Shown one piece after another: positions 16,496 through 24,099 of a DNA stretch of 64,000 bases. The stretch spans positions 50,195 to 114,194 of the forward strand of contig JAXJTE010000168.1 in assembly GCA_036309765.1 (NCBI GenBank). Reading direction: 5' to 3'. This DNA comes from Caryophanon sp036309765 (lineage in GTDB: Bacteria; Bacillota; Bacilli; Bacillales_A; Planococcaceae). The notes under the pieces were generated by a model. It was not told where the DNA came from and searched no databases. It saw only the letters and a list, made by a program, of their open reading frames with translations. The translations under genes and the position numbers were made by a program. Positions within the stretch are counted from its first letter, which is position 1, and the number at the start of each line of letters is the position of its first letter.

Positions 16496-17572
16496 TCAAT
16501 TATTGCTCCGCGGCGCAACTATTTTGTCATACATCACTTGAAATAATGCCGCTTCGTTCGCAGGTGCCGTCATCACAATGTCCTCATATAGATACAATGC
16601 CTGACGACTGCGTACACATAGCTGCTCGGTATTACTAAACGCACAAAAATGTTCCTCGTCCTCACGAATCATTTTCTTGTACTGCGCTCGCCATACGACG
16701 TAATACAGCTGCCAATCAACTGGCGGCATTGACAACGCATGCGCATACGGCACGTAAATTCCGACGTAAAATGGAATACGCATAATGCCTCCGTAATGCA
16801 TATATGCAAGCTGTAATACGTTATCCTGTACCCCTTCCTTACTAAAACGTAACCGCTGCAGCAGCATTCGCTCACGCATCGATTGCTGCTTCTCACATAG
16901 CTGTATAAATACGTCCTTTGAAATCGGTGTCGGGACGTAAAACGGAAATTGCTGCTCATGAATCGGCACGCGCATGACGTACGCATAAAACTTCGTCGCA
17001 CTTAGCTGCATCGCGTAGCTATAATAAATAAACGCCTCCTCTGTTGGTGAGAGCGTTATGCAATACGCAAGCCCGTCCTTCATTTGCAGACATGCTTTCT
17101 CTAGCTGTGAGAGCGAAATGATTTGCCAGCCGAGCTTTTTATGCCGCGCTACTGGAATCCAAATCGGCACGTAACCTTGTCGTGTGTAGCCATCTGTTCG
17201 CTCAACAAGCCGCTCATACGAAATGGCACTGCACTGAAATTCAATTGCATATTGCGCTGCTCGTACGTCGGGGCGCTGCTGCAACACATGTATGTACGGC
17301 TCAAGCTCAACATCTTGTATAAAACGTTGACAAAACGTATATAATAATGCCTTGCCTTGTAAATGCTGCGCTGATTCTCGCTCGCTAAACCCCGCCTCAC
17401 AACCTGCTTGTCGATGCGCAAAATGGGCAAGCTTTTGATTCCCTACTTTTAAAATGACTGGCTCGTTACAACACGGGCACGTAAACGTTTCACTTTGGCG
17501 AAGCGTGCGCAATGCTTCCTTCGTATAATCGAGTGTACATAATGGCTTTTCGTTATGTTTTGCTACAAACAT
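16496..17572 (-). CDS. coiA: competence protein CoiA
   Basis: A 358-residue protein of the CoiA family (B. subtilis YjbF), needed after DNA uptake for efficient recombination during transformation. The N-terminal part has a C-P-C-C-N finger-like stretch (FTCPCCNEPVILKVG) and HFAHRQAGC. The middle (about 60-200) is the nuclease-like domain region. The start is one of two adjacent ATGs after GAGGTGAT. It sits downstream of mecA, as in B. subtilis. In B. subtilis it is a ComK target; I see no good ComK box before this copy. Confidence 0.88.
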   Translation of the reverse strand: MFVAKHNEKPLCTLDYTKEALRTLRQSETFTCPCCNEPVILKVGNQKLAHFAHRQAGCEAGFSERESAQHLQGKALLYTFCQRFIQDVELEPYIHVLQQRPDVRAAQYAIEFQCSAISYERLVERTDGYTRQGYVPIWIPVARHKKLGWQIISLSQLEKACLQMKDGLAYCITLSPTEEAFIYYSYAMQLSATKFYAYVMRVPIHEQQFPFYVPTPISKDVFIQLCEKQQSMRERMLLQRLRFSKEGVQDNVLQLAYMHYGGIMRIPFYVGIYVPYAHALSMPPVDWQLYYVVWRAQYKKMIREDEEHFCAFSNTEQLCVRSRQALYLYEDIVMTAPANEAALFQVMYDKIVAPRSNN

Positions 17573-17649
17573 CATTCATCACCTCACCGTTTACTTTGCC
17601 GCATTTGTGAAATGATGGCGATTGTTCGTGTGAAATTTAAATTTTAGGC

Positions 17650-17695
17650 AAAAAAAAAAAAAAAGCCAGCTAAAGGAACATCCCTTTAACTGGCT
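17650..17695 (-). terminator. intrinsic terminator after mecA
   Basis: On the minus strand GCCAGTTAAAGG / CCTTTAGCTGGC with a short loop, then 15 consecutive T. It separates mecA from coiA. Confidence 0.92.
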
Positions 17696-17700
17696 CGTTA

Positions 17701-18339
17701 TTATGCAAAGTATTGTAAAACGGTCTCAACACAGTTGCCGTCCATAATGCGCTCGCCGTATTCTTCTAGGCGATGCTTCGTTAATTGTGACAGCTGTGCG
17801 TATTCATTGACGATTGATACGATGTCCATAATATTTTTTTCTACTTGCTCTATTATTACATAGTACGTACCTTCAAATTTATATAAAGTCGTTGTCATTG
17901 GCATTGCTTGTAAACGCTTCGCAATCGCAATGATATCGTCAAATTGCTGTAGACGGAAAACCGCATATTGCTGCTTTACAACCGTGTCGGCAATCGTGTC
18001 TTTAAACTCTGCCATCGCACCTACGCTATTGCTTAACGCTTCTTCAACAAAGCGCTCAAAGCCTTGGTCATTTTCGTTCATCATTGGTGAATCTTCTCGA
18101 TCAGATGTGCGCGTTACAACAACTTCAATACCTGTCTCAGCAGCATTCACATGAATCCAAATTGCGCCTTCTAATTCAAAGTCAGCTTCTTCACCAATTT
18201 CCTCGATCATATCCCAGAATAGCTGCTCTCCTTTGCCGCGATTGTACCAAATTTCTTCGCGACTATATCCACGCTCTTCAATATCATCATATGAAATGTA
18301 AAGCTTCAAAGTATACTCATTCACACGTTCGATGTCCAT
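17701..18339 (-). CDS. mecA: adaptor protein MecA
   Basis: A 212-residue adaptor that assembles ClpC and brings ComK (and other proteins) for degradation by ClpCP. The N-terminal substrate-binding domain starts MDIERVNEYTLKLYISYDD and the C-terminal ClpC-binding domain is about 120-212, joined by a variable linker. The ATG at 18339 aligns with the family start; a GTG three codons earlier sits too close to GGGGAG. ComK, its classic target, is encoded in this same window. Confidence 0.93.
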   Translation of the reverse strand: MDIERVNEYTLKLYISYDDIEERGYSREEIWYNRGKGEQLFWDMIEEIGEEADFELEGAIWIHVNAAETGIEVVVTRTSDREDSPMMNENDQGFERFVEEALSNSVGAMAEFKDTIADTVVKQQYAVFRLQQFDDIIAIAKRLQAMPMTTTLYKFEGTYYVIIEQVEKNIMDIVSIVNEYAQLSQLTKHRLEEYGERIMDGNCVETVLQYFA

Positions 18340-18536
18340 AACAAACACATCTCCCCTCTATTCCTAGCTTAGATGTTTTTTCTCTCTAGGTTTATTCTTT
18401 TATTTTATGCTGTTTCGAATGAAAAAGGAAACAAATCATCTTACTTCTATCTTAATACTTGATAGTTTAGAGGACGCCCATGAAATAAGCAAGTGAAAAT
18501 GAATAATTAACTGAACATTTAAAAAGTTTTCACGTA

Positions 18537-18572
18537 CAAAAAAAGAACGTTCCACAGCTTAGGAGCGCTCTT
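18537..18572 (-). terminator. intrinsic terminator after spx
   Basis: On the minus strand an imperfect ten-bp stem AGAGCGCTCC / GGAACGTTCT followed by seven T. Confidence 0.75.
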
Positions 18573-18584
18573 TACAATCACCTA

Positions 18585-18983
18585 TTAGTTAACCATACGC
18601 TGTGCTTCTTGTAATTGGTATGCGCGTACTTTGCGCGGTAAGAAGCGACGAATTTCATCTTCGTTATAGCCTACTTGCAGGCGCTTTTCATCTAAAATAA
18701 TCGGGCGGCGTAATAAGCCTGGGTATTCTTGAATTAATTCATATAAACGCTGTAGTGATAAGCTCTCTACGTCGATGTTTAACTTTTGGAACACTTTTGA
18801 GCGCGTTGAAATAATTTCATCCGTGCCATCTTCTGTCATACGTAAAATTTCTTTAATTTCGCTTAACGTTAATGAATCTGAAAAAATGTTACGCTCTGTA
18901 TATGGAATATCATGCTCTTCTAACCATGCTTTCGCTTTTCGACATGATGTGCAGCTAGGTGATGTAAATAAAGTAACGATCAT
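18585..18983 (-). CDS. spx: transcriptional regulator Spx
   Basis: A 132-residue ArsC-fold regulator that binds the RNA polymerase alpha subunit and switches on the disulfide-stress response. The redox switch C-x-x-C is Cys11-Cys14 in SPSCTSCRK. The RRPIILDEKRLQVGYNEDEI block is as in B. subtilis, and the protein ends in VN, close to the residues recognised by ClpXP. AAAGGAAG precedes the ATG. Its proteolysis partner SpxH is at 12.9-13.7 kb. Confidence 0.96.
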   Translation of the reverse strand: MIVTLFTSPSCTSCRKAKAWLEEHDIPYTERNIFSDSLTLSEIKEILRMTEDGTDEIISTRSKVFQKLNIDVESLSLQRLYELIQEYPGLLRRPIILDEKRLQVGYNEDEIRRFLPRKVRAYQLQEAQRMVN

Positions 18984-19028
18984 TTAAAACACTTCCTTTC
19001 AAATATAATACAATTTATTTTGACCTAC

Positions 19029-19065
19029 ATTATAATTAATCTAAAATAATTATATTTCTATTATA
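19029..19065 (-). promoter_or_regulatory. candidate spx promoter region
   Basis: AT-rich stretch with two TATAAT -10 elements on the minus strand (19029-19034 and 19060-19065); neither has a good -35. In B. subtilis spx has several promoters, so more than one start is plausible. Confidence 0.35.
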
Positions 19066-19346
19066 CAACATTAGCGTTATTTTTAATAGAGCATTTTACG
19101 AAATTCCGATTCAACATTCAACTCATTTTAATCACTTTATAGCTCGTATAAACATTTTTTAACTAACGATAAGTTCCCACTTACAGCCGCTCCATTTCAA
19201 GGCGTATACAATGTCATAAGCTACTTTATAACTTCCCATTTACCGCATCATGTAAACATACCGACGTCACTAATTTTTTCTCACTTAAAAAACCTTAATT
19301 GAGAATACACAATTACTATACACCTATGTACTAGGTCATTTCGCAG
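19066..19346. other. AT-rich intergenic region without recognisable feature
   Basis: Between the spx upstream region and the trpS promoter. I see no open frame with a ribosome site, no strong hairpin and no repeat here. Confidence 0.5.
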
Positions 19347-19375
19347 TTGCAACGACGCGCTTTTTTTTATATAAT
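19347..19375 (+). promoter_or_regulatory. sigma-A promoter of trpS
   Basis: -35 TTGCAA (19347-19352), 17-bp spacer, -10 TATAAT (19370-19375), just before the T-box leader. Confidence 0.85.
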
Positions 19376-19381
19376 TTTTGG

Positions 19382-19632
19382 CAAATACATTTTAGCAACG
19401 GTGAAGAAGAATAGTACATAAAGAGACGCGGATGAGAGAGTTTATGGATGGTGCAAATAAACAACGCGCTTTATCGAATGGGCTTCGGAGTTCGTGCGGT
19501 GAAATTAACAGTAGCTGCATGCGTACATCTCACGTTACGAGACAAAGTGGTTAGGCAACTAACAAGCTGGGTGGTACCGCGGATTTAAACATCATTCGTC
19601 CCTTTTTCGAATAGGGAGCGTGATGTTTTTTT
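19382..19632 (+). promoter_or_regulatory. tryptophan T-box riboswitch
   Basis: A complete T-box leader. The T-box sequence itself, TGGGTGGTACCGCGG (19568-19582), pairs with uncharged tRNA acceptor ends. In Stem I the specifier loop reads GAA-TGG-G, giving the Trp codon TGG at 19479-19481. The terminator hairpin (19588-19625) ends in seven T. Uncharged tRNA-Trp should favour the antiterminator and allow trpS transcription. The specifier agrees with the downstream gene. Confidence 0.95.
19588..19632 (+). terminator. regulated terminator of the T-box leader
   Basis: AACATCA...TGATGTT stem enclosing GTCCCT/AGGGAG pairing, then seven T. It competes with the antiterminator formed by the T-box. Confidence 0.88.
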
Positions 19633-19662
19633 ATTTGTTCAATTTTAAGTTGCTCTCGCTTA

Positions 19663-19759
19663 CGAGGCAGGCTTTCCGCGGGCGTGGCTTGAGCCTCCTC
19701 GCTGCATACGCAACTGCGGGGTCTCAAGTCTCACGCTATTCCCGCTGGAGTCCGCCTCG
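19663..19759. repeat. dispersed palindromic repeat, copy A (class 1)
   Basis: About 97 bp, begins CGAGGCAGGCTTTCCGCGGG and ends in CCGCTGGAGTCCGCCTCG, with inner CTTGAGCC / GGTCTCAAG pairing. It lies inside the trpS leader, after the T-box terminator and before the ribosome site. Similar copies are at 39.5 and 63.3 kb. Confidence 0.85.
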
Positions 19760-19843
19760 TGCTCCGGGCAACTACTACGTCGCTACATATTCCAAAATGT
19801 AGGCGGCGAAATAAAGAACTTTATTTGAAGGAGGACATTTCAC

Positions 19844-20833
19844 ATGACAACTATCTTTTCAGGCGTACAGCCAACAGGAACAATTACGCTCGGTAACTAC
19901 ATCGGTGCTATTAAGCAATTCCCTGCACTTCAAGACGAGGGCGAGGCCATTTACTGCATCGTTGACCAGCACGCCATTACAGTGCCACAAGACCGCCTAG
20001 AGCTACGCAAAAACATTCGTAGCTTAGCGGCAATGTACATCGCAGTCGGCATCGACCCACAAAAATCGACGCTGTTCATCCAATCAGAGGTGCCAGCACA
20101 CGCGCAAGCAGGATGGATGCTACAATGCGTTGCGTCAATCGGTGAGCTAGAGCGCATGACGCAGTTTAAAGACAAATCAAACGGCAAAGAATCGGTTTCA
20201 GCAGCACTATTAACGTACCCACCACTAATGGCCGCGGACATTCTTTTATACAACACAAACATCGTTCCAGTTGGCGATGACCAAAAGCAGCACATCGAAT
20301 TAACACGCGACTTAGCGGAGCGTTTTAACAAGCGCTACAATGACGTGCTAACAATGCCAGACATTCAGCTACCGAAAGAGGGCGCACGCATTAAGTCGCT
20401 ACAAGAGCCGACGAAAAAAATGTCTAAATCAGACCCAAACACAAAAGCAACAATTCGTTTACTTGATACACCAAAAGAAATCGAAAAAAAGATTAAATCT
20501 GCTGTGACGGATTCTGAAGGCATCGTGAAATACGACGTCGAAAACAAGCCAGGCGTATCGAACTTATTAACGATTGAGTCAGCATTAACAGGCGCTACAA
20601 TTGCAGAGCTTGAAACGAAGTATGAAGGTAAAGGATACGGCGACTTTAAAGCAGGTGTTGCACAAGCGGTCATCGAGCATTTAGCACCGATTCAAGAGCG
20701 CTACAATGCGTTAATCGATTCACCAGAGCTTGATGATATTTTAGATGCAGGCGCAGCGAAAGCAAATGCCATTGCGAACAAGACGCTTAAAAAGATGGAA
20801 AATGCGATGGGCTTAGGTCGTAAGCGTAAGTAA
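19844..20833 (+). CDS. trpS: tryptophanyl-tRNA synthetase
   Basis: A 329-residue class I synthetase that charges tRNA-Trp. The HIGH-equivalent is in GTITLGNYIGAI, and the KMSKS loop is exact in KKMSKSDPNT. GAAGGAGG lies eight to nine bases before the ATG. Regulation is by the T-box upstream. The terminator is likely shared with the convergent fabF gene. Confidence 0.97.
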   Translation: MTTIFSGVQPTGTITLGNYIGAIKQFPALQDEGEAIYCIVDQHAITVPQDRLELRKNIRSLAAMYIAVGIDPQKSTLFIQSEVPAHAQAGWMLQCVASIGELERMTQFKDKSNGKESVSAALLTYPPLMAADILLYNTNIVPVGDDQKQHIELTRDLAERFNKRYNDVLTMPDIQLPKEGARIKSLQEPTKKMSKSDPNTKATIRLLDTPKEIEKKIKSAVTDSEGIVKYDVENKPGVSNLLTIESALTGATIAELETKYEGKGYGDFKAGVAQAVIEHLAPIQERYNALIDSPELDDILDAGAAKANAIANKTLKKMENAMGLGRKRK

Positions 20834-20922
20834 CAACGATCAATAACAAGCGATGTATACGGAAGCTAGTTTTGTCATACGAGTAGCTTGTGAAAAGAAT
20901 AATGTGCGAGTTGATCGACGTA

Positions 20923-21017
20923 GGGCGCGACTTCTGCGGGAACAGCGCAAGCGGAATATCCATTTTTTCGCGCGGTGGAAAAATTAGATGGAGCCGCGCC
21001 CGCGAAAAGCGTCGCCC
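20923..21017. repeat. dispersed palindromic repeat, copy B (class 2)
   Basis: GC-rich element between convergent trpS and fabF, starting GGGCGCGACTTCTGCGGGAA and ending GCCCGCGAAAAGCGTCGCCC; its ends are inverted relative to each other. Confidence 0.75.
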
Positions 21018-21044
21018 GATACGGAGTCAACTCGCGTATACATA

Positions 21045-21097
21045 TTAAAAAAACAAAGCATCGGCGAATGTAACATTCATTCACTGATGCTTTGTTT
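21045..21097 (-). terminator. terminator after fabF (probably bidirectional)
   Basis: Stem AAACAAAGCATC (21051-21062) with GATGCTTTGTTT (21086-21097), flanked by an A-run that becomes T-run on the minus strand. Confidence 0.82.
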
Positions 21098-21112
21098 CAT
21101 TTATCATATATT

Positions 21113-22345
21113 TTACACGCGCTTAAATAATAATGACGCGTTATGTCCACCAAAGCCAAGCGAGTTGCTCATCGCATAGTCTACTTGCTGTTCGCGCATT
21201 GCGTTTGGCACGTAGTCTAAATCACATGCTGGGTCTGGCTCTTGTAAGTTCATTGTCGGTGGTAGCTTGCCTTCTTTTAACGCAAGCACGGTAAAGATTG
21301 CTTCAATACCGCCTGCTGCACCGAGTAAGTGACCTGTCATTGATTTTGTTGAGCTGACTGCTAATTTATATGCATGCTCGCCAAATACTGATTTTACCGC
21401 TTGTGTTTCATATAAATCATTGTACGGTGTGCTCGTACCGTGTGCGTTAATGTAGCCTACTTGCTCAGGTGCTACACCGCCATCTGCAAGCGCCTGTGCC
21501 ATCGCGCGTGCCGCTCCTTCGCCTTCTGGTGCTGGTGCTGTAATGTGATGTGCATCACCTGTTGCGCCGTAGCCAAGCACTTCTGCATAGATCGTTGCAC
21601 CACGTGCGATTGCATGCTCGTACTCTTCTAAAATAACAATGCCTGCACCTTCACCAATGACGAAGCCGTCGCGATTTTTATCGAATGGACGTGATGCCGT
21701 TGCGATATCTGTATTAAACGATAACGCCGTGCTTGCACAGAAGCCTGCAACTGCTAATGATGTAATCGGTGCTTCTGCGCCACCTGTAATCATCACATCT
21801 GCATCGCCGCGCTCGATGACTTTAAACGCATCACCAATTGAGTTCGTACCTGATGCACATGCCGTTACTGTACATGAGTTAATGCCTTTTGCACCGAAAT
21901 GAATCGATACTTGACCTGATGCCATATCCGGAATCATCATCGGCACGAAGAACGGGCTCACACGTCTTGCACCGCGGTCTAAAAATGTGCGGAACTGCTG
22001 TTCATACGTTTCCATGCCACCAATACCCGAGCCAATCCATACGCCTACGCGTGCGGCATTGTCGTCGTTAATTTCAAGATTTGCATCTGCTACTGCTTCA
22101 ATCGCTGCGCCCAGTGCGAACTGTGTGAAGCGGTCCATTTTACGCGCTTCTTTTTTGTCGATCCACGTCTCAATTGTAAAGTCCTTTACTTCCGCTGCTA
22201 CTTTTGCAGAAAAAAGCTCTGCATCTAAACGTGTTAACGGACCTACCCCGCTCTTACCCGTTAAAACTGCTGACCACGTATCTTTTGCTGTATTTCCTAC
22301 TGGCGTCACTGCGCCTACCCCTGTTACTACTACACGTCGTTTCAT
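21113..22345 (-). CDS. fabF: 3-oxoacyl-ACP synthase II
   Basis: A 410-residue condensing enzyme that elongates fatty acids. The Cys-His-His triad is visible: VTACASGTNSIGDA, NAHGTSTPYND and KSMTGHLLGAAG. The start is the ATG at 22345 (MKRRVVVTG), nine bases after AGGGGG; an ATG two codons earlier is too close. It follows fabH by 18 bp and shares its FapR-controlled promoter. Confidence 0.96.
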   Translation of the reverse strand: MKRRVVVTGVGAVTPVGNTAKDTWSAVLTGKSGVGPLTRLDAELFSAKVAAEVKDFTIETWIDKKEARKMDRFTQFALGAAIEAVADANLEINDDNAARVGVWIGSGIGGMETYEQQFRTFLDRGARRVSPFFVPMMIPDMASGQVSIHFGAKGINSCTVTACASGTNSIGDAFKVIERGDADVMITGGAEAPITSLAVAGFCASTALSFNTDIATASRPFDKNRDGFVIGEGAGIVILEEYEHAIARGATIYAEVLGYGATGDAHHITAPAPEGEGAARAMAQALADGGVAPEQVGYINAHGTSTPYNDLYETQAVKSVFGEHAYKLAVSSTKSMTGHLLGAAGGIEAIFTVLALKEGKLPPTMNLQEPDPACDLDYVPNAMREQQVDYAMSNSLGFGGHNASLLFKRV

Positions 22346-22363
22346 GTCCATTTTCCCCCTATT

Positions 22364-23308
22364 TTATAATCCCCAGCGCATTGCAATCGCGCCCCAAGTT
22401 AAACCGCCACCAAAACCGACCATCACCAGCACATCATCATCTTGAATCGTGCCTTTTTGTAGCTCCTCATATAGCGCTGTGCCAATCGAAGCGGCCGATG
22501 TGTTACCGTACTTTTGAATCGTCGTCGCCATCTTTTCAGCAGGTAGCTGCAAGCGTTCACGCGCCGATTCCATAATGCGAATATTCGCCTGATGCGGAAT
22601 TAAAAACTGTACATCCTCTTTCGTTAACCCTGCCTTTTGTAACACATTTAACGATGATTCACCCATTTGACGAACGGCAAACTTGAATACTTCACGCCCG
22701 TTCATCTCAATATGCTGTGCATCATTTAAATACAAATGCTTGCCACCCGTACCGTCTGCCCCAAGCTCAAACGATAAAATGCCGCGCCCTTCGCTTACTT
22801 TGCCGATGACAACAGCACTCGCACCGTCACCGAATAAAACAGCTGTATTGCGCTCTTCCCAATCGATTAATTTCGATAATTTTTCAACACCTACTACTAA
22901 TATATAGTCATACGTATTTGTTTCAATAAATTGCTTCGCTGTAATAATGCCGTACATAAAGCCTGCACATGCAGCCGATACGTCCATCGCTGCTGCCCCT
23001 TTTGCGCCGATTGCTTCTTGTACTTGGCATGCCACGCTCGGAAATGCGCGGTCTGGTGAAACGGTTGCCACTAAAATTAAGCCGATTTGATGCGCTTCAA
23101 TGTTCGCCTTGTCAATCGCTTCCTTTGCCGCAGCAATCGCCATATGCGACGTTTCTTCCCCTTCCGCTGCGAAGTGACGTGCCTCAATCCCTGTTCGCGA
23201 ACGAATCCATTCATCCGATGTATCAAGCATTTGCTCTAAATCAGCATTCGTTACACGCTTTTGCGGCACGTAGCTTCCTACGCCGATAATGCCTGCTAAT
23301 TGCGTCAT
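22364..23308 (-). CDS. fabH: 3-oxoacyl-ACP synthase III
   Basis: A 314-residue KAS III that starts fatty acid synthesis by joining acyl-CoA primers to malonyl-ACP. Catalytic Cys in VSAACAGFMYGI, His in PHQANIRIM and Asn in YGNTSAASIG are all present. It matches the B. subtilis fabHA-fabF pair. AAAGGGG precedes the ATG. First gene of the operon, with a FapR operator at the promoter. Confidence 0.95.
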   Translation of the reverse strand: MTQLAGIIGVGSYVPQKRVTNADLEQMLDTSDEWIRSRTGIEARHFAAEGEETSHMAIAAAKEAIDKANIEAHQIGLILVATVSPDRAFPSVACQVQEAIGAKGAAAMDVSAACAGFMYGIITAKQFIETNTYDYILVVGVEKLSKLIDWEERNTAVLFGDGASAVVIGKVSEGRGILSFELGADGTGGKHLYLNDAQHIEMNGREVFKFAVRQMGESSLNVLQKAGLTKEDVQFLIPHQANIRIMESARERLQLPAEKMATTIQKYGNTSAASIGTALYEELQKGTIQDDDVLVMVGFGGGLTWGAIAMRWGL

Positions 23309-23335
23309 ATATGTTAACCCCTTTGTAAGTAAATA

Positions 23336-23352
23336 TTAGTACTTGGTCTTAA
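23336..23352 (-). promoter_or_regulatory. FapR operator
   Basis: TTAGTACTTGGTCTTAA is a close match to the 17-bp FapR site (TTAGTACCTRRTCTTAA type). It abuts the -10 of the fabH promoter, where FapR binding represses until malonyl-CoA rises. Confidence 0.88.
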
Positions 23353-23379
23353 TTATAACGAATCGTTTTCAAAATTCAA
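23352..23379 (-). promoter_or_regulatory. sigma-A promoter of fabH-fabF
   Basis: On the minus strand -35 TTGAAT (23374-23379), 16-bp spacer, -10 TATAAT (23352-23357), overlapping the FapR operator by one base. Confidence 0.75.
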
Positions 23380-23587
23380 CAAAAACTTTCTAAGCAGTCG
23401 CTCGACAGTCGGCATTTTTCGACTTATACTAAGTGTAAATATGTACGTCATGTGGCAAATCTCATGTGAAAACTATGCATATTCGTGCAATGCAAAAAAG
23501 TTGTTTTTCTTTCCTTATTTCCTATGGTATTATAGGAGAGGTGTAATATTATTACGGTACTAATCAATACTAACAGAGGTGAAATTG

Positions 23588-23773
23588 ATGCAATATATCA
23601 TGACATTTGTCTGGTCATTCATCCTAGTGACGATGTTAAACTATGTAGTTTCAGCAGTAATCAGCGTAGATTTTAACTTCCAAGCGGGCGCAATCGTTTC
23701 AGTTGTATTCTCGATTTTAATTTTCGCAATTGCAGCTGTTATTCCAAACGAGCCAACACCAGACCATCATTAA
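23588..23773 (+). CDS. DUF2929 family small membrane protein
   Basis: A 61-residue protein with two membrane segments (about 4-24 and 32-52) and a short polar tail. MQYIMTFVWSFILVTMLNYV is typical of DUF2929. The ATG at 23588 has GAGGTG six bases upstream; an in-frame GTG at 23579 is part of that site. Divergent from fabH, as seen in other Bacillales. Function unknown. Confidence 0.82.
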   Translation: MQYIMTFVWSFILVTMLNYVVSAVISVDFNFQAGAIVSVVFSILIFAIAAVIPNEPTPDHH

Positions 23774-23774
23774 T

Positions 23775-23812
23775 AAAAAAGGCGATGCAGATCAATCTGC
23801 ATCGCTTTTTTT
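23775..23812 (+). terminator. intrinsic terminator after the DUF2929 gene
   Basis: GCGATGCAGAT / ATCTGCATCGC stem, 2-base loop, then seven T. Confidence 0.9.
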
Positions 23813-23875
23813 ATGTGTTGAAGTTATTGTCTGTTGCGCTACACTTTCTCGATTCATCTATGCTTCGCGCTTGCT

Positions 23876-23950
23876 TGCGGACGCTTTTCTGTAGGCATGG
23901 CATGAGCCTGTAGTCTCAAGCTCATGCTATTCCCCTAGAAGTCGCCGCTT
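23876..23950. repeat. dispersed palindromic repeat, copy C (degenerate)
   Basis: Contains GCGGACGCTTTTCTGTAGGC and a palindromic CATGAGCCTGTAGTCTCAAG core, related to the other copies but decayed. Intergenic between the DUF2929 gene and clpB; the rest of this gap holds only terminators. Confidence 0.65.
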
Positions 23951-24060
23951 CACCCGCTACGACATTGGATATGAAAACCCATTTATGCGACATAGTTCAA
24001 TTGCCGCTTCGAACAACGAGTAACCGTGAGTCATCATTTGTGAACAGCTCGCCTTACACT

Positions 24061-24091
24061 AAAAAAACGCGCTCACCCGAAGATGAACGCG
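24061..24091 (-). terminator. intrinsic terminator after clpB
   Basis: On the minus strand CGCGTTCA / TGAGCGCG stem with one G-U pair, then seven T. Confidence 0.82.
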
Positions 24092-24099
24092 CTCCACCA

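Noticed and set aside
19663..19759. Possible insertion sequence in the trpS leader
   Set aside because: No transposase frame, too short, and the sequence belongs to the dispersed palindromic repeat family.
23560..23576. TACTAATCAATACTAA before the DUF2929 gene as a second FapR site
   Set aside because: It is a direct repeat, not the inverted FapR consensus.
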